A stretch of 32,405 bases of DNA from NCBI GenBank assembly GCA_964345555.1, contig CAYFRD010000020.1:1-32405 (forward strand), in the 5' to 3' direction. The stretch is from Peptoniphilus_E sp964345555. GTDB taxonomy: Bacteria > Bacillota > Clostridia > Tissierellales > Peptoniphilaceae. Every line of letters begins with the position of its first letter. Position 1 is the stretch's first letter. The translations under genes and the position numbers were made by a program. Under the pieces are notes generated by a model. That model was not told the origin of the DNA. It was given only the letters and a program-made list of their open reading frames with translations, and did not search any database. Shown here one piece after another: positions 7,099 through 16,645 of the stretch.

Positions 7099-9785
7099 TG
7101 AAAAAGGTTTATAAATCCGGATTTTATGGAGAAAACTTGGAAATTGAAGAAATTATAAAAGAAAGACTTTCGGAAGGATTTGAAGTTTGCTACGTACTTC
7201 CATCGAAAAAGGCCTGTATAAGTTATACAAAGGAATTTTTGGACAGATGGGAAGCATTTGTAAATCTTAAGTTTTATACCTTTGATTCTTTGAGATATGA
7301 AAATATAAATAAAACCTCAGTGGACAATAGTTTCAAAAAATTGTTTATAAAGAAAAATTTAAGAGAAGGCAATTACGAATTTTTAAAAGAAAGCTCCATG
7401 ACTTTGATTACAGGATTTATGAGAAAAGCAAGAGAAAATTTGGTTGCTCCGATTTGTTTGCCTGAAAATGGGTTTTTAAAGGAAGTCTATTCTCTTTACG
7501 GAGATTATCTGCAATTTCTAAAGTCCAACAACTTAACCGATTTGCTGGAGAACTTTCAAATAAACAAAGCTGAAAAAACTATTTTTATAGTGGATGGATT
7601 TTTTTCCTTTAAGAAACTGGATTTTGCATACATTTTAAAGATGGCTGAAAAATACGATGTGGTGGTAAATATTCCCTATTTTATGAAAGGCATTTCCTTT
7701 CCGGATGACTTGGTCTGCAAATTTGAAAGTGCAGGCTTTGAAGTGGTAAACAATGGGGGAGACGATAGCTTTGAGGATTTCCGTGAAGAAGTGAGCTCAA
7801 AAATGTTCAAAGTGACGGCAGAAGATGAATTTGAAAAAAACTCCAAGTTATTTAAACTTTTGAAATACGATCCCTACCGAACGGATATAATCAACTTTTC
7901 AAAGATACAGGAAAATTTTTATGAACATTCAAAGGTTGAAAATATAGATATCAACGGGACTTATAAAAGAGGAGTGTTCTTGCCCTCAGTTAAAGAATTC
8001 AAGAGCGTGGTAAAGTATCTTATCAATCAAAGCAGGGAAAATTTATTAGACAGGCTTTCATCTGAGTATTTTTCAATTGCGGAATATAGAGAACAGGCGC
8101 AACAGGAATTGAAAGCTATGAATTTTAAAAACTATGAAGAACTCTACGCTAACACCAGGGTGGAAGTGTCTTTGAAGGAATTGGACGCCGGAGATTTCTA
8201 TGAGTTAATGCTTGATCTAAAGGTGGATTTGCCCTCAAGAGGAAGTTTTCAATACTACAGCGATTACATTCTGGGAATTTTGAAAAATTCAAGGATCTAT
8301 ATAGATGGATTTTTGGACAAAGAATATATTGAAGAATATGGAAGGGATATTAAAATTTATTCTGCAATTGAAGAAATTTTAGAACTTTTAAAAAATTATG
8401 ACAGATTTTTCGGTGAAGTAAGCTTCAGAGAATATGCTGAAATATTGTACGACTATATCGATCAAGTGTCGGCGGAGAATAAAAATAACTACGCTCCCAC
8501 ATTGTTTCAGTTGGATGATACCATTTCTCTTAAATTTGAAAATATTATATTGGATAATTTCGACATGAACTATCCCTATTTTGAAAAAGAGGACTTCATA
8601 TTCAACGAAGATAATAAGGACGAGTTGATGAAGTCGGGTTTTGAGATATTGTCCGATGCGCAGGTTTACAACAGAGAGTTGTTAAAGGTATTTAAACTCT
8701 TTGCATCGTCGGAAAGAATTTATATATGTTCTATAGAAAACGAAGAATCGAGTTTGTCGGCAATTGCGGACTATTTTGCAAGCGAGCAAATAGAACCCGA
8801 GGAGATCTCATCAACAACAGAACTGTCTCTTGACATAATGGACTACTTGAAACTGGGAATTTATGATGCAAGTAAGATGAATTTGCTTGAACGATGGGGC
8901 GGTTTGGGAAATTTAAAAGACAGAATAGAAAATGAAAATAATAGAAAACTCTCTCAGGAAATAAAAATAGAAGGTCAAGCACTGGCAGTATTAAAAAATG
9001 AATTGGATAAAAGAAATTTCAGAGTTACGGATTTCGACAAATATTTAAAAAATCCATATTATTTTCTATACGACGAAATACTGGACATAGGTCAGTACTA
9101 TATTGATGAGCAGGACAGATATTATATAGAGCTGGGCAATTTATATCACAAGGTATTGGAGATATATTTTAAAAATAATGCAAATGAATTTAATAAAGAA
9201 GTTCTTATTTCAATAGTTGATAATTACATGAATGCAAGGGATGCTTTCATAGGATATAAAAAACTGTATAAAGCCAAACTGAACAATATTGTCGATACTT
9301 TAACAGAATTTATAAAGATGGATTTGAATAACAGAAATGGATTTACTCCCTATGAATTTGAAAAGAAAGTATCTGTTGAAATTGACGGATTAAAGATAGC
9401 GGGAAGAATTGACAGAATTGATGAATTTGAAGGAATGAAGATAATAATCGACTACAAGAGAAAAACTTCCGACTCATCTCTTAAAATCAAAGAATTCAAA
9501 TCCTTTCAAATGCCCATTTACATGGTTGCTTTGAAAAATGTGGTGGAAGCACGATACGGAGAAATAGAAAAGGCGAAGTACAATGTGGTCTTATCTGACA
9601 AAGACGTGCTGCCGGCGGGAAAAAATTCCATGACCACTGAGGAATTGGAAGAATTTTTAAATGAATCCATATTTGAAGCTTTAAAAATTTATCTTCTGAT
9701 TGCACAGGGGGATTTCACCGCCTATGAAAACAAATATAAAGAAAGTATTTATTATGACATGTTTAGAGAGGGGATGTATCTATGA
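7098..9785 (+). CDS. addB: AddB/RexB-like nuclease subunit, divergent
   Basis: An 895-residue partner of AddA in double-strand break processing. The C-terminus has a RecB-type PD-(D/E)XK nuclease: GRIDRID with D772 and IIDYK with D785 and K787, then a QMPIYMVAL helix. The position upstream of addA, with a four-base overlap, makes the subunit assignment firm. Two usual AddB features are missing. The N-terminus shows FYGENLEIE where a Walker A GxxGxGKS/T is expected, and the four-cysteine iron-sulfur cluster is absent: the usual YxxCPF-like motif reads YLKNPYYFL and the C-terminus has no cysteine. It is also shorter than typical AddB (about 1100 residues or more). This resembles the RexB-style reduced form. 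Identity rests mainly on position plus the nuclease domain; the middle of the protein shows little I recognise. Confidence 0.75.
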   Translation: MKKVYKSGFYGENLEIEEIIKERLSEGFEVCYVLPSKKACISYTKEFLDRWEAFVNLKFYTFDSLRYENINKTSVDNSFKKLFIKKNLREGNYEFLKESSMTLITGFMRKARENLVAPICLPENGFLKEVYSLYGDYLQFLKSNNLTDLLENFQINKAEKTIFIVDGFFSFKKLDFAYILKMAEKYDVVVNIPYFMKGISFPDDLVCKFESAGFEVVNNGGDDSFEDFREEVSSKMFKVTAEDEFEKNSKLFKLLKYDPYRTDIINFSKIQENFYEHSKVENIDINGTYKRGVFLPSVKEFKSVVKYLINQSRENLLDRLSSEYFSIAEYREQAQQELKAMNFKNYEELYANTRVEVSLKELDAGDFYELMLDLKVDLPSRGSFQYYSDYILGILKNSRIYIDGFLDKEYIEEYGRDIKIYSAIEEILELLKNYDRFFGEVSFREYAEILYDYIDQVSAENKNNYAPTLFQLDDTISLKFENIILDNFDMNYPYFEKEDFIFNEDNKDELMKSGFEILSDAQVYNRELLKVFKLFASSERIYICSIENEESSLSAIADYFASEQIEPEEISSTTELSLDIMDYLKLGIYDASKMNLLERWGGLGNLKDRIENENNRKLSQEIKIEGQALAVLKNELDKRNFRVTDFDKYLKNPYYFLYDEILDIGQYYIDEQDRYYIELGNLYHKVLEIYFKNNANEFNKEVLISIVDNYMNARDAFIGYKKLYKAKLNNIVDTLTEFIKMDLNNRNGFTPYEFEKKVSVEIDGLKIAGRIDRIDEFEGMKIIIDYKRKTSDSSLKIKEFKSFQMPIYMVALKNVVEARYGEIEKAKYNVVLSDKDVLPAGKNSMTTEELEEFLNESIFEALKIYLLIAQGDFTAYENKYKESIYYDMFREGMYL

Positions 9786-12700
9786 GCAATTTAAATCCCG
9801 TTCAAAAATATTCATCGGAAGCTATTAACAAAAACATCTCCTTAAACGCCGGAGCGGGTACGGGTAAGACAAGAGTATTGACCACAAGATTTATAAATAT
9901 ATTGAAGTCGCAGAGATTGACAAAGGGCAGAGAACTGGAAGAAGTCCTCGCCATCACTTTCACCAACAAAGCCACTGCGGAAATGAAATTGAGGATAAAG
10001 AAGGAATTGCTCGAAAGCTCCGACGAGGATTTAAGAGAGATTGCAAAGTATTTTTCAAAGGTAAAAATTTTTACCATTCACGGGTTTTGTTCAGAACTCA
10101 TAAGGAGGTATAGCCCTGTTGTAAATGTGTCTGCGGATTTTGAAGTTGCCGATGCGGATTTTGCAACCTATCTTTTTGAGAGATCCGTCGATGAAAGTAT
10201 GAGTGAGTTTTTAGATGATGACAGGCTCTATGACTACTTGAGAGATACCGGAGAAAACAATATATTCAGCATAAAAAATCAAATAGTCAAACTATATTAT
10301 TCCATGAGGAACAAATCGCTGTCTGTAGATGAAATAAGAAGATACAATGACGAATTTAACGAAAATTTACAGCAGGGAGATTTTGCAAAACTAATCGATC
10401 TGCTGGATGAATACGTGCTTCTCAAGCCGGGAAGAAAATTCCCTAAATTCTATAACAGTGAAGTTTTTGCCGCCTTTAGAGAAAATCCTTATTATGATTT
10501 GCTTGTGGATATAGAAGAAAATCTTGGAGATTCAAAAAAAGAGGAGATAATTCTAAAAAAGCAAGAAATAAAGAGGGAACTCAATTACTTGAGGTCAAAT
10601 CTTGAAATTCACAATAAAAAGTATTATGACTTGGTTTTAGATATAATAACTTCAGCCGTTAAGCGATACCAAGGTGTGAAAAGAGATTACAATATGTTGG
10701 ACTATAACGACTTGGAAGATTTTGTCTATGAAATTTTAAAATCAGGAATAAGCACAAATTATAAGTACATTTTGGTGGATGAATTTCAAGACACCAATCC
10801 CATGCAGGTAAACATTCTGATGAAACTGACGGATAATTTATCTGACAGAGTGAATCTCTTCGTCGTAGGTGATCCCAAGCAGAGCATTTACGGATTTAGA
10901 GGAGGAGATCTTGAAAGCTACAGAAATTTCGTGGCGAAGATGAAAGATTATGGTTGTGAAACTCTTGAAATGCAGGATAACTACAGATCGCAAAGCACAC
11001 TTATAGACAGCTTCAATTCCATATTCAAAGAGCTGTTAAAGGAAGATTACAAGAATATAAGGGCGAATATTCCGGGTACGGAGAGGATAAAATTCTTAAC
11101 TTGGCAGGAAGACGAAGATACAGCGGTGGCAAATTATGTGCAAAACCTTGTGGACAGCGGAGTAAATGAAAGTGAAATTGCAGTTTTGTACAGAAGAAAA
11201 AGCTATATGCAGAATTTGGAAAATGAATTGCTGAAAAGAAGTATAAGAGTAAACAACAGCTCCAAGAGATTTTCTCAGTTGGGTGAGATAAGAGATCTTA
11301 TGATATTGATCAAAGCTGTAGAGAATGCAAGGGATATAATCAGTACTTTGGCATTTTTAAAATCTCCCATGGTGGGACTTGATGAAAGCTCCGTTTTTTT
11401 AGCGGCTTACAATTACAGATTCTATGAAAATGTAGATGAAAAAATGGGGGATAGACTTGACGATGTAAACTATCCTTTATTTGAACAGGGAAATAAGAGC
11501 CTTGAATATTTAAGAGGGTTGAAAAAAATAACCAACATGGGTGAATTTTTAACAGAGGCGGTGCTTCATCTTAAATACTTTGAAATTGCCACAGCTGTTT
11601 ATGGAGAAGATGCCAAGTACAACATAAGCAAATTCATAAAAATGGCGATGGATTTCGACAGCATAAGTTCACAGTCTAAATATGACTTTTTGACTTATTT
11701 GGAAAAAAGCGACGAGGACAATTCGAGTTCCGAGGGAGTAAATCTCATGACCATACACAAGTCCAAGGGATTGGAATTTGAACATGTAATTTTGTGTGAC
11801 TTCAATTTTCCCATAAGAGGAGGCGGAAATTCGGAAAAATTCGTCGTAGACGATATCGGTCTGGGGATAAAATTGGAAGGCAGAGATGCAAAGCACAAGA
11901 TAATAAATGAAAAAGAAGATAAAAAATCAAAAGAGGAAGAACTGCGAATTTTCTATGTGGCTTGTACAAGAGCAAAAAAATCCCTGGTTTTTTCCTGTGA
12001 TGTAGGTGATTCAAAAAATAATTCGGAATTGCCCATAAAAAAAGGCTCCTTTCACGAAATGCTCTATGATTCAGGTTTTACCGAATTAAAATTTTTGAGA
12101 GGAGATGAAAGTACTTCAGAAACGAAGAAAATCTTCAAAATGCCGGACAAAGAGAACTTAAAGAATTATAAAATTATAAAAACTGAAATAAATAATAATT
12201 TAATAAGAGATAAATATATAGAAAAAAAGGGTATATTAAATTACTATTCAGCGACGTCTTTTATAATTTACAAACAGAATCCGAAACTATTTTATAACAG
12301 ATACATTTTAGGAATAGAGGAAGAAATCAGGGAAGATGGACATTTTCAGGGGCAGTACAGCCCTATACCGCCAGATATAAGAGGTATTATTCTGCACAAG
12401 TATGCAGAAGTTGAACCTGAAAATTCTGTACAATTTCTCTCTGACCAACTGCACAGACACCATTTGGAAGAAAATGCCGAAACTGTGAATTATCTTATGA
12501 ACCTGATGGATATATATGACAGAAATAAAAAGGGAGAAATACTGGAAAGGGAATTGGAATTTTATTTTAAGGAGAAAGGCGTCTACATCACGGGGCAAAT
12601 AGACCAAGTTAGAAAAGTCGGCGAGGAAATTCAAATAGTGGATATAAAAACGGGTTCTTTAAATAAAGAGTTAATAGATTTATACACTTTCCAACTTCAT

Positions 12701-12874
12701 GTCTACACCAGAGCTTATGAAAAAATAAAGAGAATAAAGGTATCTTCTGCATTTTTGATGTCTCTTGAAGATGATAGAGAATATGAAGTGGATATAAGTG
12801 AAGATAAAGTGGAAAGAACGCTGATGGAATTTAAAAATTTTGTCGAGGAAGTAGAGTCTGAAAAATATTTATAG
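9782..12874 (+). CDS. addA: AddA helicase-nuclease subunit
   Basis: A 1030-residue UvrD/RecB-type (superfamily 1) helicase with a C-terminal nuclease; with AddB it resects double-strand breaks to give 3' tails for RecA. The Q-motif is at LNPVQ (4-8) and Walker A AGAGTGKT at 23-30. Motif Ia is in AITFTNKATAEM, and motif II is VDEFQD with D333/E334. Then come GDPKQSIYGFRGGD (motif III region), NYRSQ (motif IV region), MTIHKSKGLEFEHV (motif V) and VACTRAKKSL (motif VI). The nuclease shows GQIDQV (D941) and IVDIKTG (D954, K956) with QLHVY downstream. All motifs are intact. It is somewhat shorter than Bacillus AddA (about 1230). It overlaps addB by four bases (ATGA). Confidence 0.93.
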   Translation: MSNLNPVQKYSSEAINKNISLNAGAGTGKTRVLTTRFINILKSQRLTKGRELEEVLAITFTNKATAEMKLRIKKELLESSDEDLREIAKYFSKVKIFTIHGFCSELIRRYSPVVNVSADFEVADADFATYLFERSVDESMSEFLDDDRLYDYLRDTGENNIFSIKNQIVKLYYSMRNKSLSVDEIRRYNDEFNENLQQGDFAKLIDLLDEYVLLKPGRKFPKFYNSEVFAAFRENPYYDLLVDIEENLGDSKKEEIILKKQEIKRELNYLRSNLEIHNKKYYDLVLDIITSAVKRYQGVKRDYNMLDYNDLEDFVYEILKSGISTNYKYILVDEFQDTNPMQVNILMKLTDNLSDRVNLFVVGDPKQSIYGFRGGDLESYRNFVAKMKDYGCETLEMQDNYRSQSTLIDSFNSIFKELLKEDYKNIRANIPGTERIKFLTWQEDEDTAVANYVQNLVDSGVNESEIAVLYRRKSYMQNLENELLKRSIRVNNSSKRFSQLGEIRDLMILIKAVENARDIISTLAFLKSPMVGLDESSVFLAAYNYRFYENVDEKMGDRLDDVNYPLFEQGNKSLEYLRGLKKITNMGEFLTEAVLHLKYFEIATAVYGEDAKYNISKFIKMAMDFDSISSQSKYDFLTYLEKSDEDNSSSEGVNLMTIHKSKGLEFEHVILCDFNFPIRGGGNSEKFVVDDIGLGIKLEGRDAKHKIINEKEDKKSKEEELRIFYVACTRAKKSLVFSCDVGDSKNNSELPIKKGSFHEMLYDSGFTELKFLRGDESTSETKKIFKMPDKENLKNYKIIKTEINNNLIRDKYIEKKGILNYYSATSFIIYKQNPKLFYNRYILGIEEEIREDGHFQGQYSPIPPDIRGIILHKYAEVEPENSVQFLSDQLHRHHLEENAETVNYLMNLMDIYDRNKKGEILERELEFYFKEKGVYITGQIDQVRKVGEEIQIVDIKTGSLNKELIDLYTFQLHVYTRAYEKIKRIKVSSAFLMSLEDDREYEVDISEDKVERTLMEFKNFVEEVESEKYL

Positions 12875-12891
12875 CGTGGAAGAGGTGCAAG

Positions 12892-15168
12892 ATGAAAGAA
12901 AAATATGACGTACAAGGTATGACTTGCTCTGCTTGCCAAGCTGCCATTGAAAAAAGTGTAGGCAAACTCAGTATAGAAGATGTAAATGTAAATTTGCTTA
13001 CGAACAGCATGGTGGTTAATTATGATGAAAATAAATTAAACAGTGCAGATATAATCAAGGCTGTGGAAAATGCTGGATATTCCGCCAGGTTAAAAAATGA
13101 GGTAGAAACTGCAAAATCCTCTGCAACAAAGGACAGAAATCCCTTTTCCGAGGATTTAAAGGAGATGAAGAGCAGACTCACGAGATCTCTGGTTTTTATG
13201 ATTCCGCTCTTTTACATTGCCATGGGTCCCATGATTGGATTACCTCAGCCGAAATTTTTATCGGGCATGGAAAATCTATTGATACTGGCAATAACTCAAA
13301 TGCTGCTGACCATACCAATAATGATAATAAACAGAAAATTTTATATAAGCGGATTTAAAGCTTTGAAAAACGGAACCCCAAACATGGATTCACTCATAGC
13401 GTTGGGATCGGCGGCAGCCTTTGTCTACGGTGTATATGTGATTTATAAAGTGGCTCATGGTGTATCTCGTGGAAACATGGAAGTGTTGCACCAATTTTCT
13501 CACGATTTGTACTTTGAATCCACGGGCATGATATTGGTGCTCATCACACTGGGCAAGTATTTTGAAGCTAAGGCGAAGAGCAGAACTTCCGGAGCTATAA
13601 ATGCGCTCATGGATTTGACTCCTAAGTTTGTAAATATAGAATTGGATGGAAAGGAAACTAAAATCCCCCTTGAAGAAGTAAAAAAAGGAGATATAGTCTT
13701 AATCAGACCTGGGGAGAATATACCTGTTGACGGAAAGGTTATCTCCGGGCAGACAACCGTGGATCAATCGGCACTCACTGGGGAAAGTATTCCGGTGGAG
13801 AAAAAGACGGGAGATGCGGTAATGTCCGCAACAACAAATAAAACCGGATTTATAAAATTTGAAGCGACGTCAAATTCTGAGAATTCCACTATTGCGAAAA
13901 TAATAGAACTTGTGGAAGATGCCAATTCAACAAAGGCGCCCATTGCAAAACTGGCGGATAAAATATCATCGGTATTTGTACCGGCGGTGATCACCATAGC
14001 TGTAGTGACCTTTGCAGCTTGGTATTATTTTTCCGGAGAAATTGAAATTTCTATTGCCATGGCGATATCGGTACTGGTCATCTCATGTCCCTGTGCTTTG
14101 GGGCTTGCAACACCTGTTTCTATAATGGTGGGTACGGGAGTTGCAGCTAAGAAAGGAATACTTTTCAAATCTGCCGAAGCTCTGGAAAATATGCATGAAG
14201 CCACATCTGTGCTCTTGGACAAGACAGGCACCATCACTACAGGAGAATTTTCCGTGACGGATGTAATTGTTCATAAAATTGATAAAGACAGATTTTTGCA
14301 TATTGCAGCTGCTATTGAAATAAATTCCGAACATCCTCTTGCGAAATCCATAGTTAAGTATGCCGGAGAAAAGGGTATTGAAGTAAAGGAACCTGAAAAT
14401 TTCACCACGCTTTCAGGAATGGGAGTAGTTGCAAAGATAGACGGCAAGAATTATCTTACGGGCAATGCAAAACTCATGGAGGAAGAAGACATTGAACTGG
14501 AAGAATTTGCAAAATACGCCGAAGAATTCTCCAAGGATGCTAAGACGCCCGTATATTTCGCAGATGAAGAAGGCATAATAGGTATTATCGCTTTGCAGGA
14601 CACAGTTAAAGAAGATTCAAAGAAGACCATAGAAGCTTTGAAAAATAAAAATCTAAAGGTCAGCATGGTTACGGGAGATAATTCAAATACGGCAAAAGCT
14701 CTCGGAAATAAACTGGAAATTGAAAACATCTATTCGGAAGTTCTGCCTCAAGATAAGGAAAAAATCGTCAGAGAGGAAATTGAAAGAGGAGAAAAGGTAA
14801 TATTTGTAGGAGACGGAATAAATGATGCGCCATCTCTTGCAAGGGCGAATATAGGAGTTGCCATAGGAGCGGGCACGGACATTGCTATAGAATCTGCAGA
14901 TGCGGTATTGATAAGATCTGACATGATGGATTTGGTAAGTGCAATTAATTTGTCAAAGGCAACTATACGAAATATAAAGCAAAATTTGTTCTGGGCGTTC
15001 TTTTACAACACCATAGGAATTCCAGTGGCAACAGGGTTGTTTTACAATTCGTTAGGGATTAAATTAAACCCCATGATCGCAGCCTTTGCCATGAGCATGT
15101 CCTCATTGTTCGTGGTCACCAATTCTCTAAGACTTAACGCACTTAATTTTAAGGATTTAGCAAAATAA
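12892..15168 (+). CDS. copA: Copper-exporting P1B-type ATPase
   Basis: A 758-residue membrane ATPase that pumps monovalent copper out of the cell. One N-terminal metal-binding domain carries GMTCSAC (about 6-12). Membrane helices follow, then the actuator TGES (in SALTGESIPVEK), the transmembrane metal site CPC at 399-401, the phosphorylation motif DKTGT with D443, an HP motif (SEHPLAKS) in the nucleotide domain, and GDGINDAP from 640. All catalytic residues are intact. The CPC site together with the CxxC domain indicates copper or silver rather than zinc/cadmium. The start has AGAGGTG upstream. It begins 17 bases after addA without a visible promoter, so it is probably the last gene of that operon. 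No copZ, csoR or copY is visible nearby. Confidence 0.9.
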   Translation: MKEKYDVQGMTCSACQAAIEKSVGKLSIEDVNVNLLTNSMVVNYDENKLNSADIIKAVENAGYSARLKNEVETAKSSATKDRNPFSEDLKEMKSRLTRSLVFMIPLFYIAMGPMIGLPQPKFLSGMENLLILAITQMLLTIPIMIINRKFYISGFKALKNGTPNMDSLIALGSAAAFVYGVYVIYKVAHGVSRGNMEVLHQFSHDLYFESTGMILVLITLGKYFEAKAKSRTSGAINALMDLTPKFVNIELDGKETKIPLEEVKKGDIVLIRPGENIPVDGKVISGQTTVDQSALTGESIPVEKKTGDAVMSATTNKTGFIKFEATSNSENSTIAKIIELVEDANSTKAPIAKLADKISSVFVPAVITIAVVTFAAWYYFSGEIEISIAMAISVLVISCPCALGLATPVSIMVGTGVAAKKGILFKSAEALENMHEATSVLLDKTGTITTGEFSVTDVIVHKIDKDRFLHIAAAIEINSEHPLAKSIVKYAGEKGIEVKEPENFTTLSGMGVVAKIDGKNYLTGNAKLMEEEDIELEEFAKYAEEFSKDAKTPVYFADEEGIIGIIALQDTVKEDSKKTIEALKNKNLKVSMVTGDNSNTAKALGNKLEIENIYSEVLPQDKEKIVREEIERGEKVIFVGDGINDAPSLARANIGVAIGAGTDIAIESADAVLIRSDMMDLVSAINLSKATIRNIKQNLFWAFFYNTIGIPVATGLFYNSLGIKLNPMIAAFAMSMSSLFVVTNSLRLNALNFKDLAK

Positions 15169-15174
15169 TTAATG

Positions 15175-15203
15175 TTAAAGAATGTACATTTATATGGTAT
15201 AAT
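15175..15203 (+). promoter_or_regulatory. Promoter of the CoA-transferase gene
   Basis: TTAAAG (15175-15180), 17 bases, TATAAT (15198-15203), with an upstream TGG that makes an extended -10. It lies about 50 bases before the ATG, which has AAGGAG upstream. Confidence 0.7.
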
Positions 15204-15252
15204 TAGTGCAGTATAAAAATAAACAATATTAATAAATTAATAAGGAGTTGCT

Positions 15253-16596
15253 ATGGATTACAAAGAAAAATACAAGGAGAAATTAGTCACTGCCGAATTT
15301 GCTGCGGGACTTGTAAAAAGCGGAGATTATGTGGATTATGCATGGGCGGCACAAACACCTGATGCAATTGACAAGGCTCTTGCAAAGAGAGCCGGAGAAT
15401 TGAAGGATGTAGTGGTAAGAGGAGGAGTGCTCCTAAGTGTTCCCGAAATATTTAAAGCAGATCCGCAAGGCGACAGTTTTATTTGGAACTCATGGCATTC
15501 GGGAGGACCGGACAGAGGAAGAATCAATACAACCGACGCAGGATTTTATAATCCTCTGAGATATTCCGAACTGCCAAGATACTATAGAGAAAATTCAAAG
15601 GTGGATATAGCTTTCATAGGCGTAACACCCATGGACAAGCATGGATATTTCAATATGGGACTGAACGCTTCCCATTTAATGGCTGTAATTGAAACTGCAG
15701 ATGTGGTTGTTCTTGAAGTAAATGAAAAACTTCCCGTTGCCTTGGGAGGATTTGAAAATGTAGTGCACATAGATCAAGTTGATTATGTTGTGAAAGGGGA
15801 AAATCCTGATTTGCTCGTACTTCCCGAAGGAACTTTCGGAGATGTGGACAAAAAAGTAGCGGAATATATAGTGGCAGAAATCCCCAACGGAGCATGTTTA
15901 CAGCTGGGAATCGGTGGAATGCCCAATGCTGTAGGATCCTTGATAGCAGAATCGGATCTGAAGGACTTGGGAGTTCACACAGAAATGTTTATAGATGCAT
16001 TTGTAGATTTGTATGAAAAGGGAAAAATAACAGGAGCAAAAAAAAGCATTGACAGATTCAGACAAGTATATGCTTTCGCAGCCGGAACCCAAAAACTCTA
16101 TGACTTCATAGACAACAATCCGCAATGTATGGCAGCGCCCATAAATTATACAAATGATGACAGAATAATTTCACAGTTGGACAATTTCATCTCTATAAAC
16201 AACGCGGTAAATGTCGATTTAGTGGGACAAGTTTCATCTGAATCAAGTGGAAACAAACATATTTCCGGAGCCGGCGGACAATTGGATTTCGTACTTGGAG
16301 CTTATTTGTCAAAGGGAGGAAAGAGCTTCATCTGTCTGTCATCTAAATTCTACAACAAAAAGACAGGTAAGGATGAGTCAAGAATAGTCTTGAATTTCCC
16401 GACGGGATCAGCTGTGACAGTTGCAAGACCCAATACGAACTATATAGTTACAGAACACGGAATATTTAACTGTAAGGGCAAATCCACATGGGAAAGAGCT
16501 GAAGGTATAATAAATTTGGCATCTCCCGAATTTAGAGATGACTTGATAAAACAAGCCGAAGAAGCCGGTATTTGGAGAAAATCAAACAGAAAGTAA
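15253..16596 (+). CDS. Acetyl-CoA hydrolase/transferase family; likely butyryl- or 4-hydroxybutyryl-CoA:acetate CoA-transferase
   Basis: A 447-residue class I-type CoA-transferase that exchanges CoA between acetate and a short acyl-CoA. Seen: GIGGMPNAVGSLI in the middle, then HTEMFIDAFVDL with E244 in the position of the catalytic glutamate, and the C-terminal block SGAGGQLDFVLGA followed by KGGKSFICL. These blocks and the length match the group with butyryl-CoA:acetate CoA-transferase (But) and 4-hydroxybutyrate CoA-transferase (AbfT/Cat2). I lean to the butyrate type, since the GGQLDFVLGA and GGKSFIC blocks are as I remember them there, but the substrate is not certain. It sits alone between its own promoter and a perfect-palindrome terminator, with no other butyrate pathway genes near it. 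Confidence 0.82.
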   Translation: MDYKEKYKEKLVTAEFAAGLVKSGDYVDYAWAAQTPDAIDKALAKRAGELKDVVVRGGVLLSVPEIFKADPQGDSFIWNSWHSGGPDRGRINTTDAGFYNPLRYSELPRYYRENSKVDIAFIGVTPMDKHGYFNMGLNASHLMAVIETADVVVLEVNEKLPVALGGFENVVHIDQVDYVVKGENPDLLVLPEGTFGDVDKKVAEYIVAEIPNGACLQLGIGGMPNAVGSLIAESDLKDLGVHTEMFIDAFVDLYEKGKITGAKKSIDRFRQVYAFAAGTQKLYDFIDNNPQCMAAPINYTNDDRIISQLDNFISINNAVNVDLVGQVSSESSGNKHISGAGGQLDFVLGAYLSKGGKSFICLSSKFYNKKTGKDESRIVLNFPTGSAVTVARPNTNYIVTEHGIFNCKGKSTWERAEGIINLASPEFRDDLIKQAEEAGIWRKSNRK

Positions 16597-16613
16597 AAAT
16601 AGTTTTTAAAAAT

Positions 16614-16639
16614 AAAACCCTGTTGTACAACAGGGTTTT
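16614..16639. terminator. Perfect 26-base palindromic terminator
   Basis: AAAACCCTGTTGT followed at once by its exact reverse complement ACAACAGGGTTTT. The left side has an A-rich flank and the right side ends in TTTT, so it serves both the CoA-transferase gene (plus) and the convergent glycosyltransferase gene (minus). Confidence 0.9.
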
Positions 16640-16645
16640 AAAAAT

